Positions 42,472-51,688 of a stretch of 64,000 bases of DNA are shown here, piece after piece; position 1 is the first letter of the stretch; each line of letters starts with the position of its first letter. The notes under the pieces are model-generated. The model worked only from the letters and a program-made list of their open reading frames with translations. It had not been told where the DNA came from and did not search any database. The stretch is from Rhodobiaceae bacterium (GTDB lineage Bacteria; Pseudomonadota; Alphaproteobacteria; Parvibaculales; Parvibaculaceae). Position numbers and translations under genes: made by a program. Location: assembly GCA_003330885.1 (NCBI GenBank), contig CP030277.1, positions 2,463,501-2,527,500 of the forward strand. The letters run 5' to 3'.

Positions 42472-43722
42472 TTACTTAGGGTGCACCCGAACTGGCAGGT
42501 CTGTAATGCCATGCACGAAAATCGAGTTCGCACGCGTTTCCTTGCCAACCACTTCGACCTTATCGAAGCGCTTCAGAATCTCTTCCCACAAGATACGGAT
42601 CTGCATTTCTGCAAGACGATTACCCATGCAGCGGTGAATACCAAACCCAAAGGACAGGTGTTTCCGCGCATTCGGGCGATCGATCAGGAATTCATTTGGA
42701 CGGTCAATGGCGTCCTCATCCCGGTTGCCCGAGATGTACCACATGGCAAGCTTATCGCCCTTCTTGATCTGTTTGCCACCAAGCTCTGTGTCCACCAACG
42801 CTGTGCGGCGCATGTAAGCGAGCGGCGTCTGCCACCGGATGATCTCTGACACCATATTTGGGATCAAAGAAGGGTCAGCTTTGAGCTTCGCATATTCCGC
42901 TGGGTTTTCATTGAGCGCCAAGACACCGCCGGACATGGAGTTCCGCGTTGTGTCATTGCCACCAACGATCAGCAGCATCAAATTGCCGAGCAGCTCGAAT
43001 GGCTGTTGCTTCGACATCTGTGGATCATGAGCCATCATCGAAATGAAATCTGATTTCGGTGGTTGCTGTGCGCGCTCAGCAAGCAGCTTGGAAAAAGTTT
43101 CAAGACAGACAAGCAGCTCAGCTCGGCGCTCATCTTCGTCCAAACCAGTGTCGCCACCATCAGGACCAGCAGTCGTAACGTCAGACCAGAAGGTCAGCTT
43201 CCGGCGCTCTTCAAATGGAAAGTCGAAGAGTGTCGCGAGCATCTGTGTCGTGATCTCAATGGAGACTTTATCCACCCAGTTGAAAGTCTCGCCCACCGGC
43301 AGACTATCGAGAACCTTGCCGACACGCTCACGGATCAGGTCTTCAAGTTCAGCCAAAGCTGGTGGTGCGACCGCTGGAGAAACCACCTTGCGCTGAACGT
43401 CATGCTTTGGCTGATCCATCGCGATGAACATTTCAGGTGCAAAATCTTCTTCCAGGTCTGGCAACACAATGGTCGGCTCAGAGGAAAAGATCTGGTGGTT
43501 TGTGTCGACATGCATGATGTCCTGGTACCGCGTCACTGACCAGTAATCACCAAGCTCTTCAGAGTGCGCCTTATGAACCGGGTCTTCTTTGCGAAGGCGC
43601 TCGAACAGAGCCCAATGCTGCTGGTTGGCGAAGAACTCAGGCTGAGCAATATCGAGTTGCTCAATAGGAATCGAATAGGGGTCGAATGCCTGTTGATCGT
43701 CTTTTACGGCAGCCTGGGACAT
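42472..43722 (-). CDS. Cytochrome P450, CYP153-type (alkane hydroxylase)
   Basis: A 416-aa complete P450. GGNDTTRNS (I helix), [16 protein letters not shown] (EXXR) and [10 protein letters not shown] (heme Cys) are all intact; no membrane anchor, so soluble as for bacterial class I P450s. CYP153 family members hydroxylate alkanes or fatty acids at the terminal carbon. Start ATG 43722 lies behind TTGGAGGAACC, the same leader as the next P450. Own promoter with the palindrome at 43772. Confidence 0.94.
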   Translation of the reverse strand: MSQAAVKDDQQAFDPYSIPIEQLDIAQPEFFANQQHWALFERLRKEDPVHKAHSEELGDYWSVTRYQDIMHVDTNHQIFSSEPTIVLPDLEEDFAPEMFIAMDQPKHDVQRKVVSPAVAPPALAELEDLIRERVGKVLDSLPVGETFNWVDKVSIEITTQMLATLFDFPFEERRKLTFWSDVTTAGPDGGDTGLDEDERRAELLVCLETFSKLLAERAQQPPKSDFISMMAHDPQMSKQQPFELLGNLMLLIVGGNDTTRNSMSGGVLALNENPAEYAKLKADPSLIPNMVSEIIRWQTPLAYMRRTALVDTELGGKQIKKGDKLAMWYISGNRDEDAIDRPNEFLIDRPNARKHLSFGFGIHRCMGNRLAEMQIRILWEEILKRFDKVEVVGKETRANSIFVHGITDLPVRVHPK

Positions 43723-43771
43723 GGTTCCTCCAAAAAGAAAGCGCTTATTTTCACCCACATTAGGTCAATAA

Positions 43772-43785
43772 TGACGCATGCGTCA
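43772..43785. promoter_or_regulatory. Palindromic operator upstream of first P450
   Basis: TGACGCATGCGTCA is a perfect 14-bp palindrome. The block continues AACTTTxCATATxGGG and is shared with the second P450 promoter (45246). Its TTGACG on the minus strand could double as a -35 box. Confidence 0.65.
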
Positions 43786-43870
43786 ACTTTACATATGGGG
43801 ACTCTTGGCACGAGGGTCAAGAGAACGTAAATGCTACCAAACCGGCCTTAACAGCGTCTGACAATGCAAA

Positions 43871-43892
43871 AAGGCCCGGAAATCCGGGCCCT
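43871..43892 (-). terminator. Terminator of the second P450 gene
   Basis: GGCCCGGA/TCCGGGCC stem with a 2-base loop, followed on the minus strand by TTTTTG, 34 bp after the P450 stop at 43926. Confidence 0.75.
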
Positions 43893-43925
43893 TTCAACAA
43901 AAATCAGTGCGATCAAGACCAACGC

Positions 43926-45203
43926 TTAGAGCGGGTGCACAACCACTGGAAGGTCGGTGATCCCCATCACGAAGCTGGAGTGAAGCCGTGTTGGCTCGCC
44001 CACCACTTCGACACGGTCGAAACGCTTCAGAATTTCTTCCCAGAGAATCCGAACCTGCATCTCACCAACACGGTTGCCCATGCAACGATGAATGCCAAAC
44101 CCGAAGGAAAGGTGCTGACGCGCTTTAGGACGGTCGATCAGGAATTCATTCGGACGATCAATCGCACTGTCATCGCGGTTTCCAGAGACATACCACATGG
44201 CAACCTTGTCGCCCTTCTTGATGGTTTTGCCACGGAACTCGACATCTTCCAGCGCTGTACGGCGCATATATGCCAGCGGTGTCTGCCAACGAATGATCTC
44301 GGAGACCATATTTGGAATAACAGATGGGTCTGCTTTCAGCTTCGCAAACTCTTCCGGATGATTGTGGAGTGCGAGCACGCCACCAGACATAGAATTCCGA
44401 GTTGTGTCATTACCACCAACGATGAGCAGAATGAGATTCCCGAGAAGGTTCATCGGGTCCATGTCTTTCATGGCGGGATTATGCGCCATGAGCGAAATGA
44501 AATCATTGGTTGGTGGCAGCTCTGCCCGCTCTGCATAGAGCTGACCAAATGTTTTCAAGCACTCTAGAAGGTGTTCCCGACGCTCATCTTCCGTCAGGCC
44601 ATATTCCTCAAGGGTGACCGGGTCAGCAGTTGTAATGTCAGACCAATAGGTCAGCTTCCGGCGATCCTCGAATGGGAAATCGAACAGTGTGGCCAACATC
44701 TGCGTGGTGATTTCAATAGAAACTTTTTCCACCCAGTTGAACGTCTCACCCACAGGCAGACTGTCGAGAACCTTGCCAACACGCTCACGGATGAGCGGCT
44801 CAAGTTCAGCAAGAGCTGGTGGTGCAACAGCAGGCGTTACCGCTTTACGTTGCACATCATGCTTTGGCTGATCCATCGCGATAAAGGTTTCAGGGTTGAA
44901 GTTATTTTCCTCAGCCCGTAGCTCATTCTCCAACGTGGTCAGAAAGATCGATGGCTCAGAGGAGAACTGCTTGTGGTTCGTATCCACAGCCACAATGTCT
45001 TCGTAGCGTGTGATGGACCAGTATCGGCCGATAATGTCGCTGTCGCAGAAGTGGACAGGGTCCTCTTTGCGCAGGCGGTCAAACAGCGCCCAATGTTGTT
45101 GGTTTTGATAATAGTCCCCGTTCGCCATATCCAGCTTCTCGAGCGGAATGGAATTGGGATCAAAATCTGTGGCTTCACGATCAAGCACGGCCGATTGCGA
45201 CAT
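43926..45203 (-). CDS. Cytochrome P450, CYP153-type
   Basis: A 425-aa P450, near-duplicate of the one at 42472: [35 protein letters not shown]. It carries a small insertion near residue 90 (NELRAEENNFNPE), the main difference. Start ATG 45203 has the same GGAGGAACC leader, so promoter and leader were duplicated with the gene. Confidence 0.94.
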   Translation of the reverse strand: MSQSAVLDREATDFDPNSIPLEKLDMANGDYYQNQQHWALFDRLRKEDPVHFCDSDIIGRYWSITRYEDIVAVDTNHKQFSSEPSIFLTTLENELRAEENNFNPETFIAMDQPKHDVQRKAVTPAVAPPALAELEPLIRERVGKVLDSLPVGETFNWVEKVSIEITTQMLATLFDFPFEDRRKLTYWSDITTADPVTLEEYGLTEDERREHLLECLKTFGQLYAERAELPPTNDFISLMAHNPAMKDMDPMNLLGNLILLIVGGNDTTRNSMSGGVLALHNHPEEFAKLKADPSVIPNMVSEIIRWQTPLAYMRRTALEDVEFRGKTIKKGDKVAMWYVSGNRDDSAIDRPNEFLIDRPKARQHLSFGFGIHRCMGNRVGEMQVRILWEEILKRFDRVEVVGEPTRLHSSFVMGITDLPVVVHPL

Positions 45204-45245
45204 GGTTCCTCCAAAGACCAGGCCCCACATGGGGTGGGACCAAAA

Positions 45246-45259
45246 TGACGTTAGCGTCA
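45246..45259. promoter_or_regulatory. Palindromic operator upstream of second P450
   Basis: TGACGTTAGCGTCA: same TGACG/CGTCA arms as at 43772, different centre, followed by the same AACTTTxCATATxGGG. Points to a common regulator. Confidence 0.65.
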
Positions 45260-45306
45260 ACTTTCCATATTGGGGCTTTTTCCGCAAGGTCAATCGGTTG
45301 GGCATA

Positions 45307-45339
45307 GAAAAACCGCCGCTCACGGGGGATGAGCGACGG
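45307..45339 (-). terminator. Terminator of the ferredoxin-P450 operon
   Basis: On the minus strand CCGTCGCTCA pairs with TGAGCGGCGG (one mismatch) and a T-run follows. Two further stems (CCGGAC/GTCCGG and GCGCC/GGCGC) lie between it and the P450 stop. Confidence 0.7.
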
Positions 45340-45403
45340 CAGCGCCCTTCTGGGAAGGCGCGAAACCGGACCGATACGCTGTCCGGCTGGGGATTCTGAG
45401 GAG

Positions 45404-46654
45404 CTATTTCGCGTGCAACTTAACCGGCAGATGCGAATAGCCCATGACAAAGTTTGACGTCACACGGACCGGCTCGCCCACCAACTCAACATTGCTGAAG
45501 CGTTTCAGGATTTCCTCCCAGAGAATCTTGATCTGCATTTCCGCAAGACGGTTGCCCATGCAACGGTGAATGCCAAACCCGAAGGAAACATGGTGACGTG
45601 CTTTTGGACGATCGATGATGAAGTCATCGGGCCGGTCAATCACCTCATCATCCCGGTTGCCCGAAATGTACCACATGACAACCTTGTCGCCTTTCTTGAT
45701 GGTCTTCCCACCAAGCTCAACATCCTCAAGTGCATTGCGACGCATGTGGGCAAGCGGCGTCTGCCAGCGGATGATCTCTGACACCATGTTGGGGATCAGC
45801 GAGGGGTCCGCCCGAAGCTTGTCATACTCCGCTGGATTCTGGTTGAGCGCAACGACGCCGCCGGACATGGAATTCCGGGTCGTGTCATTGCCTCCCACAA
45901 TAAGCAACATCAGGTTTCCGAGATATTCCATCGGATCCATATCCTGCATGTCAGGGTGATGCGCCATCAAAGAGATAAAGTCGTTCTTGCGAGGCTGCGC
46001 TTTCCGCTCCTGCCAAAGCGCATTAAATTCCTCAAGGCACTTTGTGAGTTCCTGAAGGCGGAACTCCTCCGTCATGGAATCATCACCCACCTGAGGGCCC
46101 GATGCAGAAATGTCCGACCAATAGGTGAGTTTACGCCGCTCTTCGAACGGGAAATCAAACAGGGTCGCAAGCATCTGTGTGGTGAGCTCAATGGAGACAC
46201 GGTCCACCCAGTCAAACGTCTCGCCAACAGGCAAGCCGTCCAACAGATCACCAACCCGCTTGCGGATCATCGGCTCGACTTCCGAGAGTTGAACCGGTGA
46301 CACTGCCGGCGTCACAACCTTGCGCTGCACATCATGCTTTGGCTGGTCCATCGCGATGAACATGGGCGGTTGAAAATCAACCGCATCACCAATAACGATC
46401 TGCGGCTCCGAAGAGAACTGCTTGTGATGTGTATCTACATGGACAATGTCGTTGAACTTCGTGATCGACCAATAGGGCCCGAATTCCTTTGACTCACAGA
46501 AATGAACCGGATCTTCCTTCCGAAGACGTTCAAAATAGGCCCAATGCGCTTGCGCTGGATAGAGCGCAGCTTTCCCCATATCGATTTCGTCAAGCGAAAG
46601 GGAATAGGGATCGGGGATAACACTCTCTTCTGGTTTTACGGCAGCTTGGCTCAT
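45404..46654 (-). CDS. Cytochrome P450, CYP153-type, in operon with ferredoxin
   Basis: A 416-aa P450 with [25 protein letters not shown] and [10 protein letters not shown]. It follows the ferredoxin gene at 23 bp on the same strand and has ribosome site GGAGGAGACC. Of the tandem P450s it is the one directly paired with an electron donor. No ferredoxin reductase gene is near, so the reductase must be encoded elsewhere. Confidence 0.94.
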   Translation of the reverse strand: MSQAAVKPEESVIPDPYSLSLDEIDMGKAALYPAQAHWAYFERLRKEDPVHFCESKEFGPYWSITKFNDIVHVDTHHKQFSSEPQIVIGDAVDFQPPMFIAMDQPKHDVQRKVVTPAVSPVQLSEVEPMIRKRVGDLLDGLPVGETFDWVDRVSIELTTQMLATLFDFPFEERRKLTYWSDISASGPQVGDDSMTEEFRLQELTKCLEEFNALWQERKAQPRKNDFISLMAHHPDMQDMDPMEYLGNLMLLIVGGNDTTRNSMSGGVVALNQNPAEYDKLRADPSLIPNMVSEIIRWQTPLAHMRRNALEDVELGGKTIKKGDKVVMWYISGNRDDEVIDRPDDFIIDRPKARHHVSFGFGIHRCMGNRLAEMQIKILWEEILKRFSNVELVGEPVRVTSNFVMGYSHLPVKLHAK

Positions 46655-46677
46655 AACGGTCTCCTCCAGAGCAAACT

Positions 46678-46998
46678 TCAGTGCTGTGATTCAGGCAGGC
46701 GGACGACAATGCCGTCAAGCTCGGCGGTCGCTTTAATCTGGCAGGCAAGGCGACTATTCGCTTCAATACCCTCTGCAAACTCGAGCATGCTGGTTTCCAT
46801 ATCGTCTTTCTCACCGGTCTTGGCGAGCCAGGCTTCGTCGACAAAAACATGACACGTCGCGCAGGCGCAGGCCCCACCGCAATCCCCGTCAATTCCAGGG
46901 ATCATCTTTTCAATCGCGACCTCCATCAGGGAATGCCCCTCAGCCGCATCCACTTCATGGGTCGTCCCATCATGCTCGATATAAGTAACCTGGACCAA
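46678..46998 (-). CDS. Putidaredoxin-type 2Fe-2S ferredoxin
   Basis: A 106-aa ferredoxin of the adrenodoxin/putidaredoxin type: cluster ligands C40, C46, C49 and C86 (C-x5-C-x2-C ... C in [11 protein letters not shown] and RLACQI). It hands electrons to P450s; its operon partner is the P450 at 45404, and it probably serves the tandem copies as well. Confidence 0.95.
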   Translation of the reverse strand: MVQVTYIEHDGTTHEVDAAEGHSLMEVAIEKMIPGIDGDCGGACACATCHVFVDEAWLAKTGEKDDMETSMLEFAEGIEANSRLACQIKATAELDGIVVRLPESQH

Positions 46999-47057
46999 TG
47001 TCCCCTCCCAAAACCATCAGCGTCAATGACCGCCCCTAACGAACCGGTCTCAATTTT

Positions 47058-47076
47058 TGCGTACTATTGATACGCA
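47058..47076. promoter_or_regulatory. Inverted repeat upstream of ferredoxin-P450 operon
   Basis: TGCGTA (47058-47063) and TACGCA (47071-47076) around 7 bp lie 60 bp upstream of the ferredoxin start. The TGACGnnnnCGTCA operator of the other P450s is not repeated here; only a half site (GCGTCAA) at about 47021 is seen. Confidence 0.4.
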
Positions 47077-47244
47077 TAATGAATTCTAGGACGAATCAGA
47101 CACAGCCGTCAACAAGGCCGGACCCTGACCTGCGGCAGTTAGGCAAAACGCAGATTTAAAGCTGACGGGCTCTCAATCCTCACCCATACTTCAGGACAGG
47201 GGCGCGGTTGCAGCAAATCCACGCCCGGTTTCGGGAGGGAATGA

Positions 47245-48795
47245 ATGAAACGACTGAGTGTCCAGGATGCGGCCTTTTTGCAGGCAGAGAGCATCGAGTG
47301 TCCCATGCACATTGCCAGTGTGCAGATATTTGACCTTCCGAAAAAATACGCCAGAAGGCGAGACTTCGTCCCCAACCTGATGAAACGGTTTGGCGACATG
47401 AGCGCCTCCCCCCCCTTCAATCAGAAACTGCATTCAGACTGGAGCAAGCTTGATGTCTGGCCGAGCTGGGTTGAGGACGACAAGATTGATCTCGACTACC
47501 ACATTCGCTTTGTTGCCTTGCCTGCACCGGGAGACAAAGATCAGCTCATGCGGCTTGTTGAACGGCTCCACGAGCCAGTTCTTGATCGCAACCGCCCGCT
47601 CTGGGAGCTTTATTTCATAGATGGGTTGGAAGACAACCGGGTCGCCATCTATTTCAAAACCCATCACGCCCTGATTGACGGCGTTGCTGGAATGGCACTT
47701 GTTCAGACTGCCCTGTCGAAGGAAAAGAGCGCATCAGGTCCCCTGCACCCGATCTGGCAGATCCCCAAAAAGAAACGCCCTGCCCCCGACAAGGAATCCT
47801 TCGTTGCCGCTCTGCGTCACACCATGGAAGATGCCTTCGAACAGGTGAGTTCGCTTCGACAGATCACCGGCAACTTCTTGCGCGGTGAACTGGACAAACT
47901 CAGCCACGGAAGCATGCCATCTCTCGGCCGATCCCAGGCACCCAAAACACCCTTCAATGTGGCCATCACCCGACATCGGCATCTCGATGTGTTTTCACTG
48001 CCTTTGTCTCGCACCAAAGAAATCGCAAAAGACTTCGGAGCGACGGTCAATGATGTGGTGATCGCCATAAGCGGCGCTGGCATACGCCGCTATCTGGAAG
48101 AAATCGGAGAGTTGCCTGACAAGCCTGTATTGGCGGGTGTCCCCGTGTCGGTCCGCCCGGCAGGCGCCGAGCAGGAAGGCAATAATGTCTCCATTTTTGC
48201 GGCGACAACCGGGTCTAATATCGAAGATCCTGTCCAGCGCTTGAAGGCCGTCTCCATCTGGGCAGCAACGCAAAAGAAAAAGATCAGCGGCCTCACCTCA
48301 ACCGCCGCACAAAACTACGCCACCATCTTTGGTCTCTCTGCCCTGATCCCACAATTGGTTGGCGCCGGCGACTTCTCCATGCCACCGACCAATGTGGTGA
48401 TCTCAAACGTGCCCGGTTGGCGACACCCGCTCTATTTGGGCGATGCAAAACTATCAGCCATTTTCCCGGTCTCGGTCTTGATCGATTATCAGGCGTTCAA
48501 CATCACGGTTCTATCGCGGGAGGACAGTCTCGATTTCGGGCTCATTGCCGCGCATGAGTCCATTGACGATCTCGGCAAAATCTCCACCTACATGCAGGAA
48601 GCCTTTGCTGAGCTGGATGCGGCATCAACCGCCCTTCTCAACGAAGAAGTTGCGCGGGTCAGCGCGAAGGTAAAAGCGCGAAAGAAGAAAAAGGCGACCA
48701 AAACCACAGCCACCACGACCCGCAAGAAACCGGCGCCACCTACGAAGAAAACCAAAAAGGCGCCAGCGAAGGCTAAACGCAAGAAGACAACCTAG
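47245..48795 (+). CDS. Wax ester synthase/diacylglycerol acyltransferase (WS/DGAT)
   Basis: A 516-aa bifunctional acyltransferase. The catalytic HHxxxDG is H140-H141-ALIDG; NDVVIAISGAGIRRYL and PPTNVVISNVPGW are the other family signatures. It joins acyl-CoA to fatty alcohols or diacylglycerol to make storage wax or fat at the membrane. Unusual: the last ~45 residues are almost only Lys, Ala, Thr, Pro and Arg, like a histone-H1-type tail, absent from typical members. This suits a genome with alkane hydroxylases, which yield fatty alcohols. Confidence 0.94.
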   Translation: MKRLSVQDAAFLQAESIECPMHIASVQIFDLPKKYARRRDFVPNLMKRFGDMSASPPFNQKLHSDWSKLDVWPSWVEDDKIDLDYHIRFVALPAPGDKDQLMRLVERLHEPVLDRNRPLWELYFIDGLEDNRVAIYFKTHHALIDGVAGMALVQTALSKEKSASGPLHPIWQIPKKKRPAPDKESFVAALRHTMEDAFEQVSSLRQITGNFLRGELDKLSHGSMPSLGRSQAPKTPFNVAITRHRHLDVFSLPLSRTKEIAKDFGATVNDVVIAISGAGIRRYLEEIGELPDKPVLAGVPVSVRPAGAEQEGNNVSIFAATTGSNIEDPVQRLKAVSIWAATQKKKISGLTSTAAQNYATIFGLSALIPQLVGAGDFSMPPTNVVISNVPGWRHPLYLGDAKLSAIFPVSVLIDYQAFNITVLSREDSLDFGLIAAHESIDDLGKISTYMQEAFAELDAASTALLNEEVARVSAKVKARKKKKATKTTATTTRKKPAPPTKKTKKAPAKAKRKKTT

Positions 48796-49217
48796 CGCTT
48801 TCTGCTATCACTCGATGGCAATACGCGGAATGTCGCATTCGCCCGGGCACACACTGTGCCGTCCGCGGTCACAAAGGCTTGCGCAAAATCGAGCGTGCGG
48901 CCGGTCTTGGTGAAGGGTGAATTGACTTCAATCCACTGTCCGAGCTGGGCCGTCCCCAGGAAATCAACACTGAGATTGACGGTCACCAAGCCTCCGACAG
49001 CATCATGCTGAACCGCGCAGGACAGTCCCATCGCATTGTCAGCGAGCGCGCTCAGCAAACCGCCATGAACAAAACCCCGGGAATTTGTGTGCTGTTCAGC
49101 GGCGAAAAACCCCAACGCCACGGATTTGTCGTCTGCCTTGGAATAAAGCGGTTCCCACGGGTCTGTAAGGGGGCTTTTTCGAAAATGTGGCGTAAAGCCC
49201 TGAGGTATCTCGGTCAT
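48792..49217 (-). CDS. PaaI/hotdog-fold acyl-CoA thioesterase
   Basis: A 141-aa hotdog-fold protein: GFFAAEQHTNSRGFVHGGLLSALADNAMG is interrupted only by the standard helix (the HGG motif marks the active site). It hydrolyses acyl- or aryl-CoA. Start ATG 49217 preferred; the longer frame lacks a ribosome site. Its 3' end overlaps the WS/DGAT stop by 4 bp; divergent from marR. Confidence 0.87.
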   Translation of the reverse strand: MTEIPQGFTPHFRKSPLTDPWEPLYSKADDKSVALGFFAAEQHTNSRGFVHGGLLSALADNAMGLSCAVQHDAVGGLVTVNLSVDFLGTAQLGQWIEVNSPFTKTGRTLDFAQAFVTADGTVCARANATFRVLPSSDSRKR

Positions 49218-49323
49218 TATGCTCTCACGCTGAAACTTGAAATGGGCAGACACTGCACAATTCAGAAAGCACCGACAAACGCGCACCCCTCACCTCGCAT
49301 GAGGTCATTTCACGTATATTGTG

Positions 49324-49336
49324 TATATACATAACT
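49324..49336. promoter_or_regulatory. MarR-site candidate, copy 1 (also at 49808-49819)
   Basis: TATATACATAACT occurs 17 bp before the marR ATG, and ATATACATAACT again (49808-49819), 9 bp before the FabF-like ATG. The same motif next to both starts suggests autoregulation plus control of the synthase gene. Confidence 0.55.
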
Positions 49337-49353
49337 TATGCTAGAGAGCTCGG

Positions 49354-49788
49354 ATGAAAAGCCCATTCCCGCCCGACATGACAGATCACTGCATGGTCCT
49401 GAAGACCCGTCGGGCCGCCCGTGCCATCACCCGTCGATATAATACTCTGTTGAAACCCTTAGGCCTCAAAAGCACCCAGGCCTATCTCCTGTCCGCTATT
49501 TACGGCAATGACTTCAAGTCCGTTTCAGATCTCGCCGAACATCTTGTAATTGAGCGCAGTGCGCTGACCAGAAACCTCAAGGTACTGCGGGATGCAGGTT
49601 TAATAACCTCCGACAATGAGGGACGCGGACGCGCACAAAAAGTCGTCCTTACAAAAGCAGGAAAGAAAATCGTCGAAAAGGTCGTCCCTTTATGGACGAA
49701 AGCTCAGAACGACCTCCGAGACGAGCTGGGTGAGCGCGAGTGGACCCGTGTTCAGGCAGCCCTCACCGCCGTTGGCAATCTGACCTAA
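49354..49788 (+). CDS. MarR-family transcriptional regulator
   Basis: A 144-aa winged-helix protein: SVSDLAEHLVIERSALTRNL is the recognition helix region and GLITSDNEGRGRAQKVVLT the wing. Lies between a thioesterase (divergent) and a beta-ketoacyl synthase (40 bp downstream). Probably senses a lipid or aromatic ligand. Confidence 0.92.
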   Translation: MKSPFPPDMTDHCMVLKTRRAARAITRRYNTLLKPLGLKSTQAYLLSAIYGNDFKSVSDLAEHLVIERSALTRNLKVLRDAGLITSDNEGRGRAQKVVLTKAGKKIVEKVVPLWTKAQNDLRDELGEREWTRVQAALTAVGNLT

Positions 49789-49828
49789 AAATTTCATCAA
49801 GTAGTGCATATACATAACTGGAGAAACC

Positions 49829-51091
49829 ATGAGCAAGCGGATTGTGATCACAGGAATGGGGTTGGTGACCCCGCTAGGTGTCGGCGTGGACAATGTATGG
49901 AAGCGCCTTGTCGCAGGGAAGTCCGGCATACGAACCAACACCCGCTTTGACGCAAGTGCATTACCGGCACACATTGCCGGCCTTGTACCGGACATTGCAG
50001 AAGATCCAGCTGGCCTTGATATGGGCGCGGTGGTTTCGTCAAAGGAGCGACGTAAGGTTGACCTCTTCACCATCTACGCAATGGCAGCCGCAGAAGAAGC
50101 GCTCACCCAGGCAAATTGGAAACCTGAAGAAGAAGCAACCCGAGCACGCACGGCGACCATAGTCGGCACCGGGATCGGCGGCCTGCCGATCATCACAGCC
50201 GCCAAAGAAACAATGGATGCTCGAGGCTACCGCAAATTATCACCTTTCGTTGTGCCAGCCTTCCTCGCTAACCTTGCCGCCGGAAACCTGTCGATCCGGT
50301 ATGGCTTTATGGGACCGTTGGGCACACCGGTCACCGCCTGCGCCGCGGGCCTCCAGGCAATTGGAGATGCCATGCGCCTGATCGCAAGCGGCGAAGCTGA
50401 TATAGCGCTTGCTGGTGGGACCGAGGCTTGCGTCGATCCACTGGGCCTTGGTGGATTTGCCGCTGCTCGCGCTCTTTCAACCCGCAACGACGCTCCCGAA
50501 GAAGCGTCTCGTCCGTTTGATAGAGACAGAGATGGCTTTGTGATGGGCGAAGGCGCCGGACTTGTCGTGCTGGAATCCCTGGAACATGCGCGAGCCCGCT
50601 GCGCAAAGCCACTCGTTGAACTCACAGGATACGGAACCAGTGCAGATGCTTACCACCTGACGGCGGGGCCAGAGGACGGCTCAGGCGCCGCGAGGTCTAT
50701 GCGGGCCTGCCTCCAGATGGCGGGCAGCGACGGATCCGACGTCGACTATGTTAACGCCCACGCGACCTCAACGCCTGTTGGCGACCGCGGCGAGGTCGCG
50801 GCCCTCAGACAGATCTTTGGTACTCGCATTCCAGAAGTTGCTATCTCGTCCACGAAATCTGCCATCGGCCACCTGTTGGGCGCTGCAGGAGGCGTCGAGG
50901 CTGTTTTTACTGCCATGTCTCTCCTCACCGGATTGCTGCCGCCCACTCTCAATCTGCACACTCCGGACAAAGGCATGGAGGACCTCGACCTCACCCCTTT
51001 GAAGGCAGCAAAAAGGGATATCAATCACGCATTGTGCAACGGCTTCGGGTTCGGCGGCGTCAACGCGACCCTCTCAATGAAACGCCTTTGA
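49829..51091 (+). CDS. fabF: Beta-ketoacyl-ACP synthase II (FabF-like)
   Basis: A 420-aa condensing enzyme: nucleophile C171 in VTACAAGLQAI, the two His in NAHATSTPVGD (~311) and IGHLLGAAGG (~348), and the C-terminal NGFGFGGVNA. It extends acyl chains in fatty-acid synthesis. No acyl-carrier protein or other fab gene is adjacent, and it is under a MarR gene, so it may be a specialised paralogue rather than the housekeeping enzyme. Confidence 0.9.
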   Translation: MSKRIVITGMGLVTPLGVGVDNVWKRLVAGKSGIRTNTRFDASALPAHIAGLVPDIAEDPAGLDMGAVVSSKERRKVDLFTIYAMAAAEEALTQANWKPEEEATRARTATIVGTGIGGLPIITAAKETMDARGYRKLSPFVVPAFLANLAAGNLSIRYGFMGPLGTPVTACAAGLQAIGDAMRLIASGEADIALAGGTEACVDPLGLGGFAAARALSTRNDAPEEASRPFDRDRDGFVMGEGAGLVVLESLEHARARCAKPLVELTGYGTSADAYHLTAGPEDGSGAARSMRACLQMAGSDGSDVDYVNAHATSTPVGDRGEVAALRQIFGTRIPEVAISSTKSAIGHLLGAAGGVEAVFTAMSLLTGLLPPTLNLHTPDKGMEDLDLTPLKAAKRDINHALCNGFGFGGVNATLSMKRL

Positions 51092-51180
51092 TGCGCAATA
51101 GATTGTTACAAATCGCAATGAGCGAGAAAAACGCCGACCAGTGGTTCGAGGCATACTCAAACTCTACCGGAGAGCAAACC

Positions 51181-51618
51181 ATGCAAAAACTTCTGCCCCC
51201 TGCCCTCGTCGCGATCTGCATCCTCTTGATGGTTGCGCTACATATATTATTCCCGATCGGCAATATCATCGATCAGCCTTTGCTGGCCCTTGTCATCGCA
51301 ACCATCGGCGTGGGCTTCACTCTCTCCGGCGCGCGGCTTTTTTCCCGCGTTGGCACCAACATCAAAACCTTCAACAAGCCTGACCACCTTGTGACCAGCG
51401 GCCTTTTTCGCTTCACCCGAAACCCGATGTATCTGGGTTTCGCCCTCCTCCTCGTCGGTATTGCCATTGGCCTGGGGACCGCAACACCCTTTGTTGTGGT
51501 TGTGGCCTTCTTTGTGATTACCAACCTTTGGTACATCCCCTTTGAAGAGCGAAAGATGGAAGAGATATTCGGCGCCGACTATTTGGCATACAAGGCCCGC
51601 ACCCGTTGCTGGATCTAA
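51181..51618 (+). CDS. Isoprenylcysteine methyltransferase-family membrane protein
   Basis: A 145-aa membrane protein with four hydrophobic segments and the C-terminal signature FRFTRNPMYLGF, then FEERKMEEIFGADYLAYKARTRCWI, typical of ICMT/PEMT-like methyltransferases (SAM-binding near the membrane). Start ATG 51181 follows GGAGAGC. Substrate unknown. It sits 89 bp after the FabF-like gene. Confidence 0.85.
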   Translation: MQKLLPPALVAICILLMVALHILFPIGNIIDQPLLALVIATIGVGFTLSGARLFSRVGTNIKTFNKPDHLVTSGLFRFTRNPMYLGFALLLVGIAIGLGTATPFVVVVAFFVITNLWYIPFEERKMEEIFGADYLAYKARTRCWI

Positions 51619-51688
51619 ATCCGGTCGCACCCGTTGCGCTGACAGCCGATCCCACTCACTATGATGCCAACTGTTTTGGGAGGGTATC

